DNA of 62,000 nucleotides from Cristatella mucedo (GCA_009760855.2 WPIO01000002.1:9992501-10054500); one strand, 5' to 3'; positions 45,318 to 58,440 are shown, counted from the first letter of the stretch. Notes: generated by a model not told the origin, from the sequence alone. Numbers and translations: made by a program.

Positions 45318-46876
45318 TTTATAATAATAATAGTAATAATAATTCACTTGATAAAGCGCCCTCAGAGAAATCAATCTCTCTCTAGGCGCTTTACATTTGC
45401 TGCAAACGGAAATGCAATTGAATGGTGAGTAATTTCATGCTTGATGAACAAACAAAATGAATAATATGGTTAGGGGTGACATGCACAAGGTCAGCATGCA
45501 AATGTGGTTAGTGGCAGCAGGCACAGTGTCAGCACACATAAGCGCATGAAGGACGAATCACAGGTACCTACTAAATGCTGACCTAAATAGGTGTTTTTAA
45601 GTTCTTTTTAAATGTGGTCAGGTCAGGGGATGTTCTGACACAGGTCGGGAGGGAGTTCCAGGCTTTGGGAGCATACGAACTAAATGCACGGTCTCCAAAG
45701 GATTTGAGGTTTGTACGAGGTATTGGTAGATTCTTGAATTCCTAAAAGCGGGCGGTACGATGCTTGGTCTGATGGGGAAGGATATCTGGGAGATAGGCTG
45801 GAGCCATAGAATGAAGTGACCTAAAAGTGAGCAACAGAACCTTGAAGTTAATCCGTTGCTTGACTGGTAGCCAGTACAGGTCGGCGAGAAGTGTAGTAAT
45901 GTGGACACTGCGATGCTAACGACAGACAAGCCTAGCTCTGGAGTTTAGCACCAGCTGCAATCGCCTGATCGCACATGCCGGTAGGCTAGTAAGCAGTGAG
46001 TTGCAGAAGTCGAGACGGGATGTCACGAATGCATGGACCAATTTGGACGTGGTATCCTTATCTAAACAAGCCCGAATTTTAGCAATGTTATGAAGCTGAA
46101 AATAGGCAGATTTGACTGTGGAGCTGATATGGTCGTCTAACGAGAGGTCGCTTTGGAATATGACACTTAGATTTCGAGCTGATTCAACTGGAGATATGCT
46201 GGCAGAGCCAATTCAATTTGGAGCGTCAGCCTTTCCAATTTGTGAATCACACTGGGTTTTCCCATAACTAGTAAGTTAGTTTTATCATCGTTAAGTTTTA
46301 GAAATTTGCTGCCATCCATGTTCGGATGTCATCAATACATGCAGCAAGTGAGTTGAGAGCATTCGAGGTGCTTGAAGGCTGGGATTAATCAAAGCAGAGG
46401 TACAACTGAGTGCCGTCTGCATAGAAGTAAAAGCCTAGATTGTGCTTGGCAATCATATCAGCAAGAGGGAGAGTATACACCGTGAAAAGAACGGACCTAG
46501 CACGGACCCCTGAGGTACCCCATATTTGAGAGGTACTTCAGATGATTATTGTCCATTCACGTCAATACTCTGGAGTGTCCAACTGACATAGGACCTGAAC
46601 CACTGCAGAGCAGTGCCAGTGATGCCCAGGCGAGATGAGAGGCCCTCTAGAAGAACTTTGTGATCGATGGTATCAAAAGCTGCCGAAACATCGAGCAAAA
46701 CAAGCAGAGACACTCTACCCATGTCTGTATTCCAAAGTAGGTCTTTGTTTACCCTAAGCAATGCTGACTCTGTGGAGTGATTAGCTCTAAAGCCAGACTG
46801 GAACTTACTAGCAAGGTGTGAGATTTCGATATATGTGTTCAGCTGATCCGCCACCACCCGTTCCGGTGTCTTTCCC
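45318..46876 (-). mobile_element. LINE family A copy, antisense
   Basis: The (aat)n run at 45,321-45,345 and antisense hairpin start the element. The minus strand then encodes the C-terminus (GDRAF-equivalent and LHWLPVKQR-equivalent blocks) back to RT motif A (LDVSAAFDTIDHKVLL, about 46,680). The 5' end is at about 46,870, near a VVADQLNTYIE-type segment. A stop and frameshifts separate the minus-strand frames 45,618-45,929 and 46,546-46,857. It interrupts the array block that resumes at 46,880. Confidence 0.9.
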
Positions 46877-47084
46877 GAAACAGTTTAGGTCGGCTTAACA
46901 GTTAGTCAGATGCTTAGCCTACTGGGGAAATAGATCTGATACATTGGCTGTAACAAAAATGAGCATTCTAAAAAAGAGCTACACAAATTATGATTCAAGA
47001 ATTGTTTTATTGAGATTTTTCAAGTCTTACGTAGATTTAGTGATTGAGCTACTGCTAAGCTTATGGCATAAAAACCATGGCAGT

Positions 47085-47305
47085 CGAGTTTTGTTTAGCT
47101 TACTCGTAATCTAATTGGCTCATTTGGTAGCCCAGACTTCATCTCAAGCAATATAGTGAAAGTGTAAAGATAAGCTGAGTCAGGAGAACAGTTGAGGTAG
47201 TGAGTAGCATGAAAGGAGAATTTTAGGACGGCTGCAAAGGTTGTGTCACAGTCTAATGCAGGAGAGGAGTTGCCTGGTGCATTTTTACGACCCTTATCGA
47301 TTGGT
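47085..47305 (-). mobile_element. LINE family B 3' fragment
   Basis: It matches by eye the 58.02-58.19 kb LINE 3' region: cagacttcatctca, then gtcaggag and gttgaggtagtgagtagcatg. It is a short remnant without coding capacity. Confidence 0.65.
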
Positions 47306-47400
47306 TGCACCCAGTGGACAATTATTTACAGCAAACTACATGCTGTGGCGATTGGCATTAAAGGTCTCATTTACTATTGAAATGATGTTGTCGAATTAAA

Positions 47401-47560
47401 TAATATATATATATACATATATAATTTTGATTGGATTAAATATATCACATATATTTATATATGCATATACTTACATGTGGGGGTGTGTATGTATGTGTGT
47501 GAGCCTGCTTGGGTGCAAGCGCTTGCAGGTGAATGTGTGTGTGCCTGTATCCATGCTTTC
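47401..47560. repeat. AT- and TG-rich simple-sequence region
   Basis: Short (AT)n runs are followed by tgtgtatgtatgtgtgtg-type repeats and a second gtgtgtgtg run. No gene is evident. Confidence 0.7.
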
Positions 47561-48475
47561 ATTTATTTTTAACTAGAGTTGATTGCATGCGATGAAACTA
47601 ATGCATTAGGAACTGGCACAATAAAGGAAGCTCTTAGTTGATCGAGTTAGCCTCGAAGCTTCAGGACCCTCAAGTGAAGTTTATTTTTCCTTGATAGTAA
47701 GTTCCCTCAGAGAGTGCAACAGTCGGTCGGTGAAGTGAAAGCGAAACCCTAAATGTGGCTAGGGAAGCCAACATCTGCTAGCGCTCTAGACATACAACAT
47801 TACAAATTCAGGAAGGCAACTTGTGGCTCTTGATGGCGTTTCTCTGCCTGGCTAGTCACTTAAACCATCGTTGCGGTAAACTGAAAAGCCGTTTGCACTA
47901 GGTCGGTGCTTCAGTCCTGGTTCTGGCACTTTGACTGATCGATCTGCTGGAGCTTCTAACAGCACTTGTTTGTATGGAAGATCTATTTAACCCTAATCTG
48001 CACTCTCTGTCGTTTGCATGTTTCGTCGTTAGTGGGCTACACAGTCTTGTACCATGCAGCAGTCAAACTTCAGTTGACCTGGTTGCCGACGTCAAAGTGG
48101 GTCGCTCTACGTGTTGCTTCATCAATCCTCTTAACTGATCCACTCTTTGATTACTAAAGTGCATCGAGTAAATTTCACACCATATAGCTACCAATCTCTA
48201 TGAAAATGATTGTCGTCATGATTATTTGCAGGAATGCAAATCAAACCGCTTTAAAAGCCACTTAGTTATTGTAATGATGTCAAAAATGTGAAAATTTAAT
48301 TAAAAAAATATATTGAAAATTGACTATGATTATTACAGGGTTTTAATGAGCTTTAAGAACTTGCAGAACGTAGAACAGTCTCTAAAATTTTATAAAATTT
48401 TTCTTTGATAATGATTGCAGCTTAAAATCACTGCACCACATTCAAATGGCATATAATGTTCAGTTACATACATAC
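47561..48475. other. No recognised gene
   Basis: This is the interval between simple-sequence DNA and array unit 6. No domain or repeat is recognised. Confidence 0.3.
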
Positions 48476-49204
48476 ACACAGGTATATTCACCTTGACCTT
48501 GGTTGGGCCGAGATTCTCAGCCTCCGGGTCAAACCGGGCCGGCAATAGTGGATAAACAACCTAGGTTTCTGTTTGTAAAATTAATTTCGAGTTTTAAGGG
48601 AGTTTCTTGATTCAGTGTTGGCCGTTGTCAATTGTTTAAAGCTATCTCGCACGGAGCTTGGTTGTTCGTGGCAAACCTAACAAGGGAGCTCAAGGCTTCA
48701 TAGGTCACCGTAATGTGATTAGGTTTCAATATTCACTCGGTGACGTGGCTTCTGGCCTCATATAGCATTACTAGTTGGCTGAAGGTTGAGAACCTAAGCA
48801 GTTATATTTAAGATTCGTATAATAACTCATGCTCAACGGTATACAAAGGATCTTTTTGTTATTCTTGCTGCATGCGTTTGGTAATTTGAGCCCGTCTGAA
48901 CTCAGATTTTTTTACGAGTGTGAAAATCTCAAGCATGTATCCAGTAAAGCAAAGCTTTTTAAACTCGAAAACAATTATAGCCCATGAATGTTACCAATGG
49001 AGTCTGGAAATATCGCATGCCATTGGAACCAAATCAAGTTTAGGCATAGACATGCGACGAATTAGGTTAGGATTTTGCCTCTACTATATCGCTATAGCTG
49101 CTTCAGCAGACAAATCATAACTGAATCTGAACGAGACGGGCCGCTAGTGTCGGGCTTCTTACTAGGCCTAGTTGCCTTTTTGAATCACCCTTAGTCTAAT
49201 TATA

Positions 49205-49850
49205 GGGGATTATAGCTGGTTGAAAACTCTGCAGCTAGGCTTGTCTTTCGTGAGCTTCCCAGTTGCCACGTCACACAACTTCTCGCCGACCTGTACTGGC
49301 TATCAGTCAAGCAACGGATCGACTTCAAGATTTTGTTGATCACTTTTAGCTCACTTCATTCTTTGGCTCCAGCATATCTCTCAGATCTAATCCCCCACCA
49401 GGCCAGGCAGCGTAACACCCGCTTTTCGGAATCAACAGTGTACCAAACCTAGTGCAAACCCCAAATCCTTGTGAGACCCTGCATGTCGTTCGTATGCTCC
49501 CAAAGCCTGGAACTCCCTCCCAACTTGCGTCGCAACATCCCCTGACTTGACCACATTAAAAAAAACAACTTAAAAACACACCTACTTAGGACAGCATTTA
49601 GTGGATCCATGTGATTCGTTCTGTATGTATTCATGCGTGCTGATACTGTGCATACTGCCACTAACCACACTTGCATGCTGACCTTGTGCACGTCACCCCT
49701 AACCACGTTATTCATGTTGATTATCAAGCATGATAGTACTTACCATTCAATCGCGTTTCTTTTGCAGCAAATCTAAAGCCCTTAGAAAGAGATTGAGTTC
49801 TCTGAGGGTGGTTTATCAAGTGTATTTTATTATTATTTTAATTATTATAG
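49205..49850 (+). mobile_element. LINE family A 3' fragment
   Basis: It starts at the coding landmark gattatagctgg, runs through NSAARLVFRE-like and LYWLSVKQR-like segments with frameshifts, then the 3' UTR, hairpin and a (att)n run interrupted by ttta, ending at about 49,848. The flanking array block (with gaatcacccttag before and gactaagcagttcctgg after) resumes directly. Confidence 0.85.
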
Positions 49851-51569
49851 ACTAAGCAGTTCCTGGAGATGAACTGCGACTCAAAGTCAGCCGACATATC
49901 ACCCACGTAAATGTGAGGTAAACTATTGCATTGAATATGCTTATTCATTTAATACCCACAATCTCGTCGTCGTAAATCGCAGTAAGTCGTTTTGGGTTTA
50001 GATGTGACTGCGGGCATGACTTGATTAGTAGGAATGGCAGTTAATTGTTTAACAAAAGTAATTAATAAGAACCCTACTTAGTGATGAATATTAAAAAAAT
50101 TATCATTGCAATAATATTACCAGTAAAGCAAAGTTCACTACTTGTGAACTAGCAACACTGATGCATAGTCAAGTTACAGTTAGTTTTATGTCACTTCCGG
50201 ATGTAGCGGTCGCCATCTTGCCGCCTGACCGTAAAATTGCGAGCGGACTATCTCGGTTTGATTAGTAACGAATGCCATTGCAGCCTCTACATTGTTAACC
50301 TGGTCTACGTCTTTTAGGTGTAATTTATATAAAATTCTACTACGCGGTAAGATATGCAAGGCTGTTTACACTTTATGATGTCATTAGTTGGAAAATGCAA
50401 AGCCTTATCAGGCCAACATAGTTTGTCGTTACCGGAATATAGCTTAATTACAATATTTACCATTAGACCAATACTTACAATTGGGATCAAATGTAAACAT
50501 TTCGTAGATAAGTTTTCAAATTAGATTAGCTTTTTCTGCTGTACGTTTCTCAGGTAGAGTTTGTATTTATTCGGTAAACGAAGGCTTTCAATGCAACTAA
50601 CGTAGATTTACGAGCAGGTGGCATTGGGCCTACAGCGAATGCCCGGTTGCTCCATCACGTACCACGCAGTCAGCTGATGTGGAGAACTAAAAGTTACTTA
50701 AGAAACTTCGAATACACTTTACCGCTTGATAGGGAACCAATACAAGCCTTCTAGACCCAATGTGTTATGACGGTAATGAAGTCTTTAACCTCAAGCCAGC
50801 CTTTCTGAGTATAAAATATTGTACGAACTGTGAACGCAAGAATTCAAAAGTTATCATCACCGCATGTATACTTTTGAATATTGCTGTTATTGACTTACTG
50901 CTTCACCCTTGCCTAAGATAATGCATTGCTTAAAAAGTAGGTTGACTTTACTTCGGATGCATTCTGTTTATCTACTGTAAGGTTGATTTACAACGAGGCA
51001 CCCAGGTTTTTCACAGGCGCTACATATATTTGCTGGAAGAGCCTATTTCGATGATGATGACGGCGTGAGATTTTAGGAGAAAAACCAGGTTGACCGATCA
51101 TTAATGTGCTAAAGACCGTGTCATTTAACTTGAGAAGGTGTGAGACCATTTAGTTATCATGTTACCGTGCACGTATGAGAAATCCGTGCGGCAGGTGAGT
51201 TGAATAACCATCACACGCCGTTATGCAAGGAGCGCTTAAAGCATTGTTACAACTCTTAGTTACCTAATAGCTACTAAAGGCCGAGACTCCGCCAGGATAT
51301 CTCAATGGCATTACACGGAGTGCTAATTTAAAAACGTAGCAATATATCCAGCTGGCTAGCGCGTGAAATGATATGGTGGTTGGTCTAAATGCTTTGCTCT
51401 CGGGACTAATGGTCTCGAGCTCCTATGAAGACGTTTGACCTGACTCATTTCAATGCAGTGCAAGTGATGCCCAGGTGATGTGGGATGTGCATGCAAAGAA
51501 CTTGGAAAGGACTAGTATCAATCGCTCCTCAAAGATCAACCTGAACGACTAGATAAGCATGTTGAGATC

Positions 51570-53062
51570 ACTCGAAACCTCACACCTTGCTGGTAAGTTC
51601 CAGTCTGGCTTTAGAGCTAATCACTCCACAGAGTCAGCATTGCTTAGGGTATACAACGACCTACTTAGGAATACAGACATGGGTAGAGTGTCTCTGCTTG
51701 TTTTGCTCGATGTTTCGGCAGCTTTTGATACCATCGATCACAAAGTTCTTCTAGAGGGCCTCTCATCTCGCCTGGGCATCACTGGCACTGCTCTGCAGTG
51801 GTTCAGGTCCTATCTCAGTGGGACACTCCAGAGTATTGACGTGAATGGACAAAGATCATCTGAAGTACCTCTGAAATATGTAGTACCTCAGGGGTCCGTG
51901 CTAGGTCCGTTCTTTTCACGGTGTATACTCTCCCTCTTGCTGATGTGATTGCCAAGCACAATCTAGGCTTTCACTTCTATGCGGATGACACTCAGTTGTA
52001 CCTTTGCTTAAATACTTCCCAGCCTTCGAGCACCTCAAATTCTCTCAACTCGCTGCATGTATTGATTACATCCGCACATGGATGGCAGCAAATTTTCAAA
52101 AACTAAACGATGATAAAACTAACTATCTAGTTATGGGAAAAACCCAGTGTGATTCACAAATTGGAAAGGCTGACGCTCAAAATTGGCTCTGCCAGCATAT
52201 CTCCTGTTGAATCAACTCGAAATCTAGGTGTCATATTCCAAAGCGACCTCTCGTTAGACGACCACATCAGCTCCACAGTCAAATCTGCCTATTTTCAGCT
52301 TCATAACATTGACAAAATTCGGGCTTGTTTAGACAAAGATACCACATCTAAGTTAGTCCATGCATTCGTGACATCCCGTCTTGACTTCTGCAACTCACTG
52401 CTTACTGGCCTACCAGCATGTGCGATCAGGCGATTATAGCTGGTGCTAAACTCTGCAACTAGGCTTGTCTGTCGTGAGCGACGCAGCTGCCACATTACTC
52501 CACTACTAGCCAACCTGCACTGGCTACCGGTCAAGCAACGGATTGACTTCAAGGTTTTGTCGCTCACTTTTAGGTCCCTTCATTCTATGGCTCCAGCCTA
52601 TCTCTCAGATATACTCCCCCATCAGGCCAAGCATCGTACGACCCGCTTTTCGGAATCCAACAGTCTACAAATACCTCGTACAAACCTTAAATCCTTTGGA
52701 GACCGTGCATTTAGTTCGTATGCTCCCAAAGCCGGGAACTCCCTCCCGACCTGTGTCAGAACATCCCCTGACCTGACCACATTTAAAAGGAACTTAAAAA
52801 AACACCTATTTAGGTCAGCATTTAGTGGGTACCTGTGATTCGTCCTTCATGTGCTTATGGGTGCTGACGCTGTGCATGCTGCCACTGACATTACATTTGC
52901 TACATTTGCATTCTGACCCTGTGCATGTCACCCCTAACTATATTATTCATTGTGTTTGTTTATCAAGCATGATTTTACTTACCATTCAAAATCATTTCAC
53001 TTTGCAGCAAATGTAATCGCCTAGAGAGAGATTGAGTTCTCTGAGGGCGCTTTATCAAATGC

Positions 53063-53093
<31 letters not shown>

Positions 53094-53095
53094 GT
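51570..53095 (+). mobile_element. LINE family A copy, 5' truncated, relatively young
   Basis: Translation gives SHLAGKFQSGFRANHSTESA, then LLDVSAAFDTIDHKVLL (RT motif A), [19 protein letters not shown] (about 51,975) and the full C-terminus to [13 protein letters not shown] few small indels split it into frames 51,559-51,948, 51,921-52,106, 52,149-52,439 and 52,443-52,838. The 3' UTR, hairpin and (att)n (53,066-53,092) are intact. It is very similar to the 7.2 kb copy over the shared part, so both probably derive from a recent source. Confidence 0.9.
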
Positions 53096-53803
53096 TTACA
53101 ATGTTAGAGAGGAGTCGTGGGCTGCCCTGTGTAGGAATGTCCACATGGAGAGAAAAAGGAAATGGCCTCGGTTGCTAATATCTAATGGTGATAATTTTAT
53201 TCGATTGCCAAGTAGCTGGCATCTAGGTATGTGAAATTGCAGAATTAAGGCTAAACACATACTCGGCGTATTATATTAATCTTGCCTAATCTCCATGGAG
53301 TTTAGACACTCTGTGTGGGTTCCGGTAGGCTGTCCATTTTATACAAAAAAGACAAGGTCAATAGAGGCAACCCTAAATGGAATGAGTGAGTTACGCCTTA
53401 TAATCTAGAAGGAGAAGTCCGGCAGGAGTGAACTGACGGAACGATTCTAGTAAGAATGATGTCAGCATAAGTAATGGACTATGAAATCATTATAAATCGC
53501 TGGCGAAGAACTCGGAGAACTATTTGACAGGTTGTCACTAATGTGTTGCAGCTGCGATCGCACCCAAGAGAAAATTAATTGACTAGTTTTAGTTGAATTC
53601 GAACCTTTGTTATTGAGGGAGTGTGATAAATACAGTCATCTCGCTATTGCTTTCCTTGAATTCAACCTTTGATGTTTTGGAGCCAGTAATGTGCTGTTTT
53701 CTATGGCAACCTATATCGCTTTAGCCAAAATTAAAATTGTGAAAAGCAATGGCATAACTAATATCCCGCATTGGTTGAACAAATGCGGTGCAAGTTTTAG
53801 AGC

Positions 53804-53810
53804 TATACAA
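53804..53810 (+). promoter_or_regulatory. TATA-like box of peptide copy 5
   Basis: TATACAA lies in the same gagcta context, 51 bases before the ATG at 53,855. It is one base away from the box of the intact gene. Confidence 0.45.
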
Positions 53811-53854
53811 CTATCTCAATAACTGCACTGCTTGACAGAAAACCGGAGAACTTG

Positions 53855-54309
53855 ATGAGCTTACATATCATGTTGTTTTCAGTCCTTCTGCTCGTAGGCT
53901 ACTCATTCGCTGATAAAGCAGAGAACACCGAAGAGGCTATAGTGTTCGCTTTAATCCAACTCGACGAGAAGATAAAACGTAGTACATTTCTTTTGCATTT
54001 ACATGAACATTAATAGCTTTCTTGCAAATGAGGCATTTTTTTGCTGTAGGGGTATCGTGAGCGACTACTCAAAACATTTATTTATGTCACTGTTTGCTTA
54101 ACCAACCAGAGTAACAATAGATAGTCATTCTTTCTTCTTTACTGTATGTATACACTTTATCAAATTACGTTTGTTTTCTTTTGTTTTCAGTTCTTAAATC
54201 ATGTGTTGTTCAGTGCGGAAAGTGCTAACCCTTTACAAAGAAGTCCTATTACCCGAAAACGTTGACCTATTAGTACCTACGTCAGGGTCGCCGGGCATGC
54301 TGAGTGTAA
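53855..54309 (+). pseudogene. Cysteine-rich peptide pseudogene, copy 5 (intact prepro exon, broken mature exon)
   Basis: Exon 1 (53,855-53,978) is open throughout. It encodes a good signal peptide (core MLFSVLLLVGYSFA) and a propeptide, with a possible donor at 53,979 in the same phase as the intact gene; the dibasic KR site is changed. Exon 2 begins at 54,191 after ttgttttcag. It reads only eleven codons, with three cysteines, before TAA at 54,226-54,228. Further stops and a lost final cysteine pair follow to the ancestral end at 54,309. A truncated secreted product is conceivable but a pseudogene is the simpler reading. Confidence 0.8.
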
Positions 54310-54715
54310 CCAACTGCTTCTCTGATGTGGCTAGGAATGTAAGTAGAACTTTTGTCTGCACAAGGTTTTGAAATATTATTATATTTCAAAAGAAAACACA
54401 TAAATAAAGCGCTATATAGAATTTGGTATGTAAATATATAAATACATAAACGTATATATTGTTATCACACTGACTCTAAGTATGCGAAACAATCCAGTGG
54501 TAGAGGAAGCATGCATATTTGCTGTGCATAATTAGTGGCAAAATATGAAAGTTTCGTTTCATTAGTGGAGATTTGAATTAGAGACGGAAGCACATAGAAA
54601 CGAACGGACAGAGATGCAGGGAGAAAGAGCGACAAAGAGACTTAGCTACATGGATGTGGAGAGAATGAAAGACGGAGAGACAACATTACGAGAATTCAGA
54701 GAGTAAAGTAAACAA

Positions 54716-55000
54716 ATTAATAATAATAATAATAATAATAATAATTCACTTGATAAAGCGCCCTCAGAGAACTCAATCTCTCTCTAGGCGCTTCACATTT
54801 GCTGTAAAGTGAAATGCAATTGAATGGTAAGTAAAATCATGCTTGAAAAACAAACTACATGGATAATATGGTTAGGGGTGACATGCACAGGGTCAGCATG
54901 CAAATGTGGTTAGTGGCAGCATGCACAGTGTCAGCACGCATGAGCACATCAAAGACGAATCACAGGGACCCACTAAATGCTGTCCTAAATAGGTGTGTTC
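54716..55000 (-). mobile_element. LINE family A 3' end, antisense
   Basis: The (aat)n run at 54,718-54,744 precedes a well preserved antisense hairpin (aagcgccctcagagaactca), the ggttaggggtgacatgcaca landmark, and the 3' UTR to about 55,000. No coding part is left. Confidence 0.85.
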
Positions 55001-57223
55001 AGATTGCTGAGTGAGACATGAAGTGAGCGAGGCAGCCATTAAGAGCAGTGGCTTCTCAGAGGGCTAGTGAAAAAGTCCAGTGAGGATCACACAGAATGCG
55101 GATAGAAGGGTGCGGACGTGACAGAGGTAGAAAAGGCACTGCCTTGTTTGGACCTGAATGGTATCCTATTTACGTTTTCACACGGACCTTTCAGTCATCA
55201 TAGAATCTTAGAAGTTGGCTAGCACAAACCCATTTAAATTGAATATGAGCTTTCACAAAGAACTATGCTAATGTTGATAAATTTAGTTTTAATAAATATC
55301 AAGAAGATTAAAACTACCTGTCCTTATGTTAGTCATTCTTCTTCCATAATATTTCAAGTGGTGGCACATAGCTCCTGATGCCTGCAGGAGAGCAATAACG
55401 GGGGAATTTATTTTCCACTCATTTCTCTTTTTATAGGAGTAACTTAGCAAACGTTTTGCAAGAAACGTTAGTACACAGATCGGAGACTTGCTTGGCGTCA
55501 ATGTTCAACTTGCGTCACGATGTTTACTTTGCTCAATCGTGATCAGAATTGTTCTCTGATATAGGGTTTACCGTAATTCCCAAGATCGAAATTTCAAGTC
55601 ACTAGTCTTATGATAAGACCAAAACTGAAAGGGCATGGCGTTGCTCAAGTTCTGTCAGTTAAAGTTGAATTGCCAGACAATCTTTCGTAACCTGCATAAC
55701 TGGCATATATTTAATAATCTGAAGCGAATGTACTTTTGCAACTTGAGTACAACTGGTGCATAAATAGACTTACAGTTAGCAAAGGGACTCATGAAGACCC
55801 CTGTAAGCATTTGCAAATGATATGGATTTTAAATTACATACCAACGAGACAGTTGCTAACACAGAGTAATCGACTGCTGAGACTGCTCATCCCTAAAAAT
55901 GTACATCGCCCTGATCAGATACTACAGGTCCGTGTTGACGATGTCAATGCAGTTGATAATAACAATGGTTAATTTCCACAGTTCCTCACTATTAATATCT
56001 CCTAAACCTCTGGTAGCATTAACATCTCAATGAGCATTATATGGTCAGACATAAAATGTACGGTAAATGAACGTAAATATGGTCAGCAGAAACTTACCAG
56101 TTTTTAATAAACTTCACAACCTAGCGGACAAATAACAAGAACTGAGCAAGCTTTACTTGAAAAGAGTGGGGTTTTAGCAAGCAGTAAATTTATAACAGCA
56201 GTTTCTGTTGAAACATCTGTCGGGATTGCATTTCATGATTGGATGCATCACAAGGTGTAGTGTCCTCACAAGAAGATTGTATCAACTCCTGAAACAGTGA
56301 AAATCGACCGAACAGTTAGTAAAGGGCTTAGCCTGCTAAGGAAATAGTTCTCGTATGTAGGCTTAAACCAAAAAGTGGGTTCTCAAAAAGAGCAACGGAA
56401 ATTGAGGTTTTAGAAATGCTTTATAGGAAGGAATTTCAAGTCGGATGCAAGTTTCGTGATGTGGCTATTACTTAGCTTACGGCGTAAAACTCTAGCTGCC
56501 AATTTTGGCTAAATCTGCAACAATAAAAAAGTGCACAAGTGCAAAAGTGCACAATTGCATGGGCTGGAAGAAAAGCAAAAAGAGGTTTCCTGAATTTGAG
56601 ACGCAATTAAACAAGTTATCGACCAATTTGGCTAGATTTATGTAGTCACAGCCACTAACAACATTTGCAAAGTAGCGAGGCTGAAAGTTGGCAGATTTAA
56701 TTGCTGTGCTAGTATGAACCTTGCAAGAACAGTTCCTTGAGAATGGTGCACCTATATTTTGCTAAGATTATATAACAAAAATGCTGGCAGAGCCAATTTT
56801 TAGCTTCAGATAGTTACACTAATATTTGAGGCTCTACTGCCATTACCTTTGAAAATATATGCTGCCAGCTGAGAGCTAAAATTAGGACTACTGTCTGAAG
56901 GCAAGTTTAACATAAATTAAGGTGCCGGAGAAGAAGTTTGTACCTTCGTTATTCACATGCATAGAAATATAATCTTAGGTGATCTTTGGTTATCTTAATA
57001 GCAGAAGATTTTATTAATAGCTTCAAGAAGTTGGCATGTCAAATATTACCTACATTTATCGTGCAGTTGTTGTCAACGAGAAGATATTTGCCTGTTTTCA
57101 TCGATGCTTAGTAGTCTTTCCAGAAGATAGAACCTAAGTTAGTCCTATAAATATGTGCTATGCCACTTGAAGACAGGACGAACTCATGTGTAAAAGGTAG
57201 CTCGCTTGTATCGTGCGCTAAGA

Positions 57224-57408
57224 GCCGCGATGGCACACTAGGTAAGGCGGCTGCTTTCATAACCTCGGTCCCAAGGTCGTGAGTTCAATTCCTGTGGTGG
57301 GCGATCCTTTATCACCACTGCAAGCGGTGGTGACAGCCGTAAAGACTCTTCTGTCACTATACAAAAAGAGGCGGTTGAATCAGCTTGGATTCATTATTAA
57401 TTCCTTAT
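57224..57408 (+). mobile_element. SINE-A copy 7
   Basis: It is full length: gccgcgatggcacactagg head, GTTCAATTCC B box, caccactgcaagcggtgg inverted repeat, and CTATACAAAAAGAGGCGG tail. It sits at the end of array unit 6. Confidence 0.85.
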
Positions 57409-57409
57409 T

Positions 57410-57950
57410 ATTAAGAGGACCTAATATCTTTTGAGGCGCAGCAATTAAGCCATTTAATTCCAGCCGGCATCCTGGGTCGTTCGATACCTTCACCTATACA
57501 TTGGCTCAATTAAAAAGTGTTATTCACTACAATATACGAGTAAAGTTCTTGGTAATGATTGATACTAATCATTATCTTAAACTACAGGCAGACTACGGAG
57601 GAGAGCAGAGATGTTGGGTAAGTTTTGCTAAGAAATGTGTAATGCCATTAAGGCAACGCAGTCTCAGTTGAGGTATTTCATGGAAAAAGACTGTAATTAC
57701 TTGGTAGACTGGAAGTGGTTATCCACCAGTTATATGGTTTATCTACAGCTCCCTACCGTGTCTTCAATAGAAGGAGCAAGAGGGAGACTGATTGAAATTT
57801 GTCTTGCTAAATTATGCTCGAATTGAACCCTTCATTGTCTATCGGATGTTTGTATAGCCTTCTATAGAAGTGCTAGGGCAGCTCCTGCTCTTAATTACAT
57901 GTATGTAATGTAATGTATCTTCGTCTGTAACTCCACAAAGTCATAAAGAC
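57410..57950. other. No recognised gene
   Basis: A 63-codon frame at 57,635-57,826 (+) lacks known motifs. No other feature is supported. Confidence 0.25.
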
Positions 57951-57954
57951 CATG

Positions 57955-58440
57955 TGGGTGTTACGCAGGAGAGTTTTGTATAGCGCACTCACAGCCTAAG
58001 AGGCTTTCGGTACGCATTCGGTAGCCAACAGACTTCATCTCACGCAACAAAGAGAACGTGGGTAGCATAGCAGAGTCAGGAGAGTAGTTGAGGTAGTGAG
58101 TAGCATGGAAGTAGCAGCTCAGGACCGCCGAAAAGGATGTGCCATAGTCGGCAGTAGGAGAGTAGTTGTCGTTGCGTTAGAAATTGTGGAAGCGAGTTCC
58201 ACAGTCTAGGACCTGCAGAGCTAAAGCTTCTGTCGCCAACTGTCTTTAGGCGGAGGAATGGGACAGCTAATTTATTGTCCACACAGGACCTGAGGGCGCG
58301 AACAGGCTGAAACTGATGCAGCAGTTCAGCTAGGTACGAAGAAGCCAAGCCGTGGCGGGCCTTGTGGGTCAGCGTAAGAACTTAGCTCTGTATCCTTTGC
58401 TCAACCGGCAACCATCCTAGCTCTTTCAGCAAAGGAGATA
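57955..58440 (-). mobile_element. LINE family B (second L2-like family) 3' part
   Basis: On the minus strand it encodes an L2-type ORF2 C-terminus, GWLPVEQRI, then the ASSYLAELLHQFQPVRALRS region, then VGDRSFSSAGPRLWNSLP, with a stop early in the WLPV segment. Its sequence and 3' UTR differ from family A. Fragments of the same element occur at 47.1 and 59.2 kb. Confidence 0.75.

Larger units (their letters stand above)
38290..47080 (+). repeat. Tandem-array module, unit 5 (best preserved)
   Basis: It opens with attcaccttgaccttg (also at 48,488 and, altered, at 60,950). It contains the 38.75-39.12 kb block, a LINE insertion, the 40.67-42.5 kb block, the intact peptide gene at 42.95-43.4 kb, and the downstream block at 43.5-47 kb, itself interrupted by a LINE at 45.32-46.88 kb. 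Without the two LINEs it is about 5.7 kb. Confidence 0.65.
48480..57220 (+). repeat. Tandem-array module, unit 6
   Basis: It repeats the unit 5 order: attcaccttgaccttgg (48,488), the atcgcatgccattggaacc block (49,011), the 49.97-50.7 kb block, the 51.0-51.5 kb block, the peptide pseudogene at 53.86-54.31 kb and the downstream block at 54.4-57.2 kb. LINE insertions at 49.2, 51.57 and 54.7 kb interrupt it. Confidence 0.65.

Noticed and set aside
45318-45345. CRISPR-like or regulatory repeat at the (aat)n runs
   Set aside because: These are LINE tails; no spacer-repeat structure is present and the DNA is eukaryotic.
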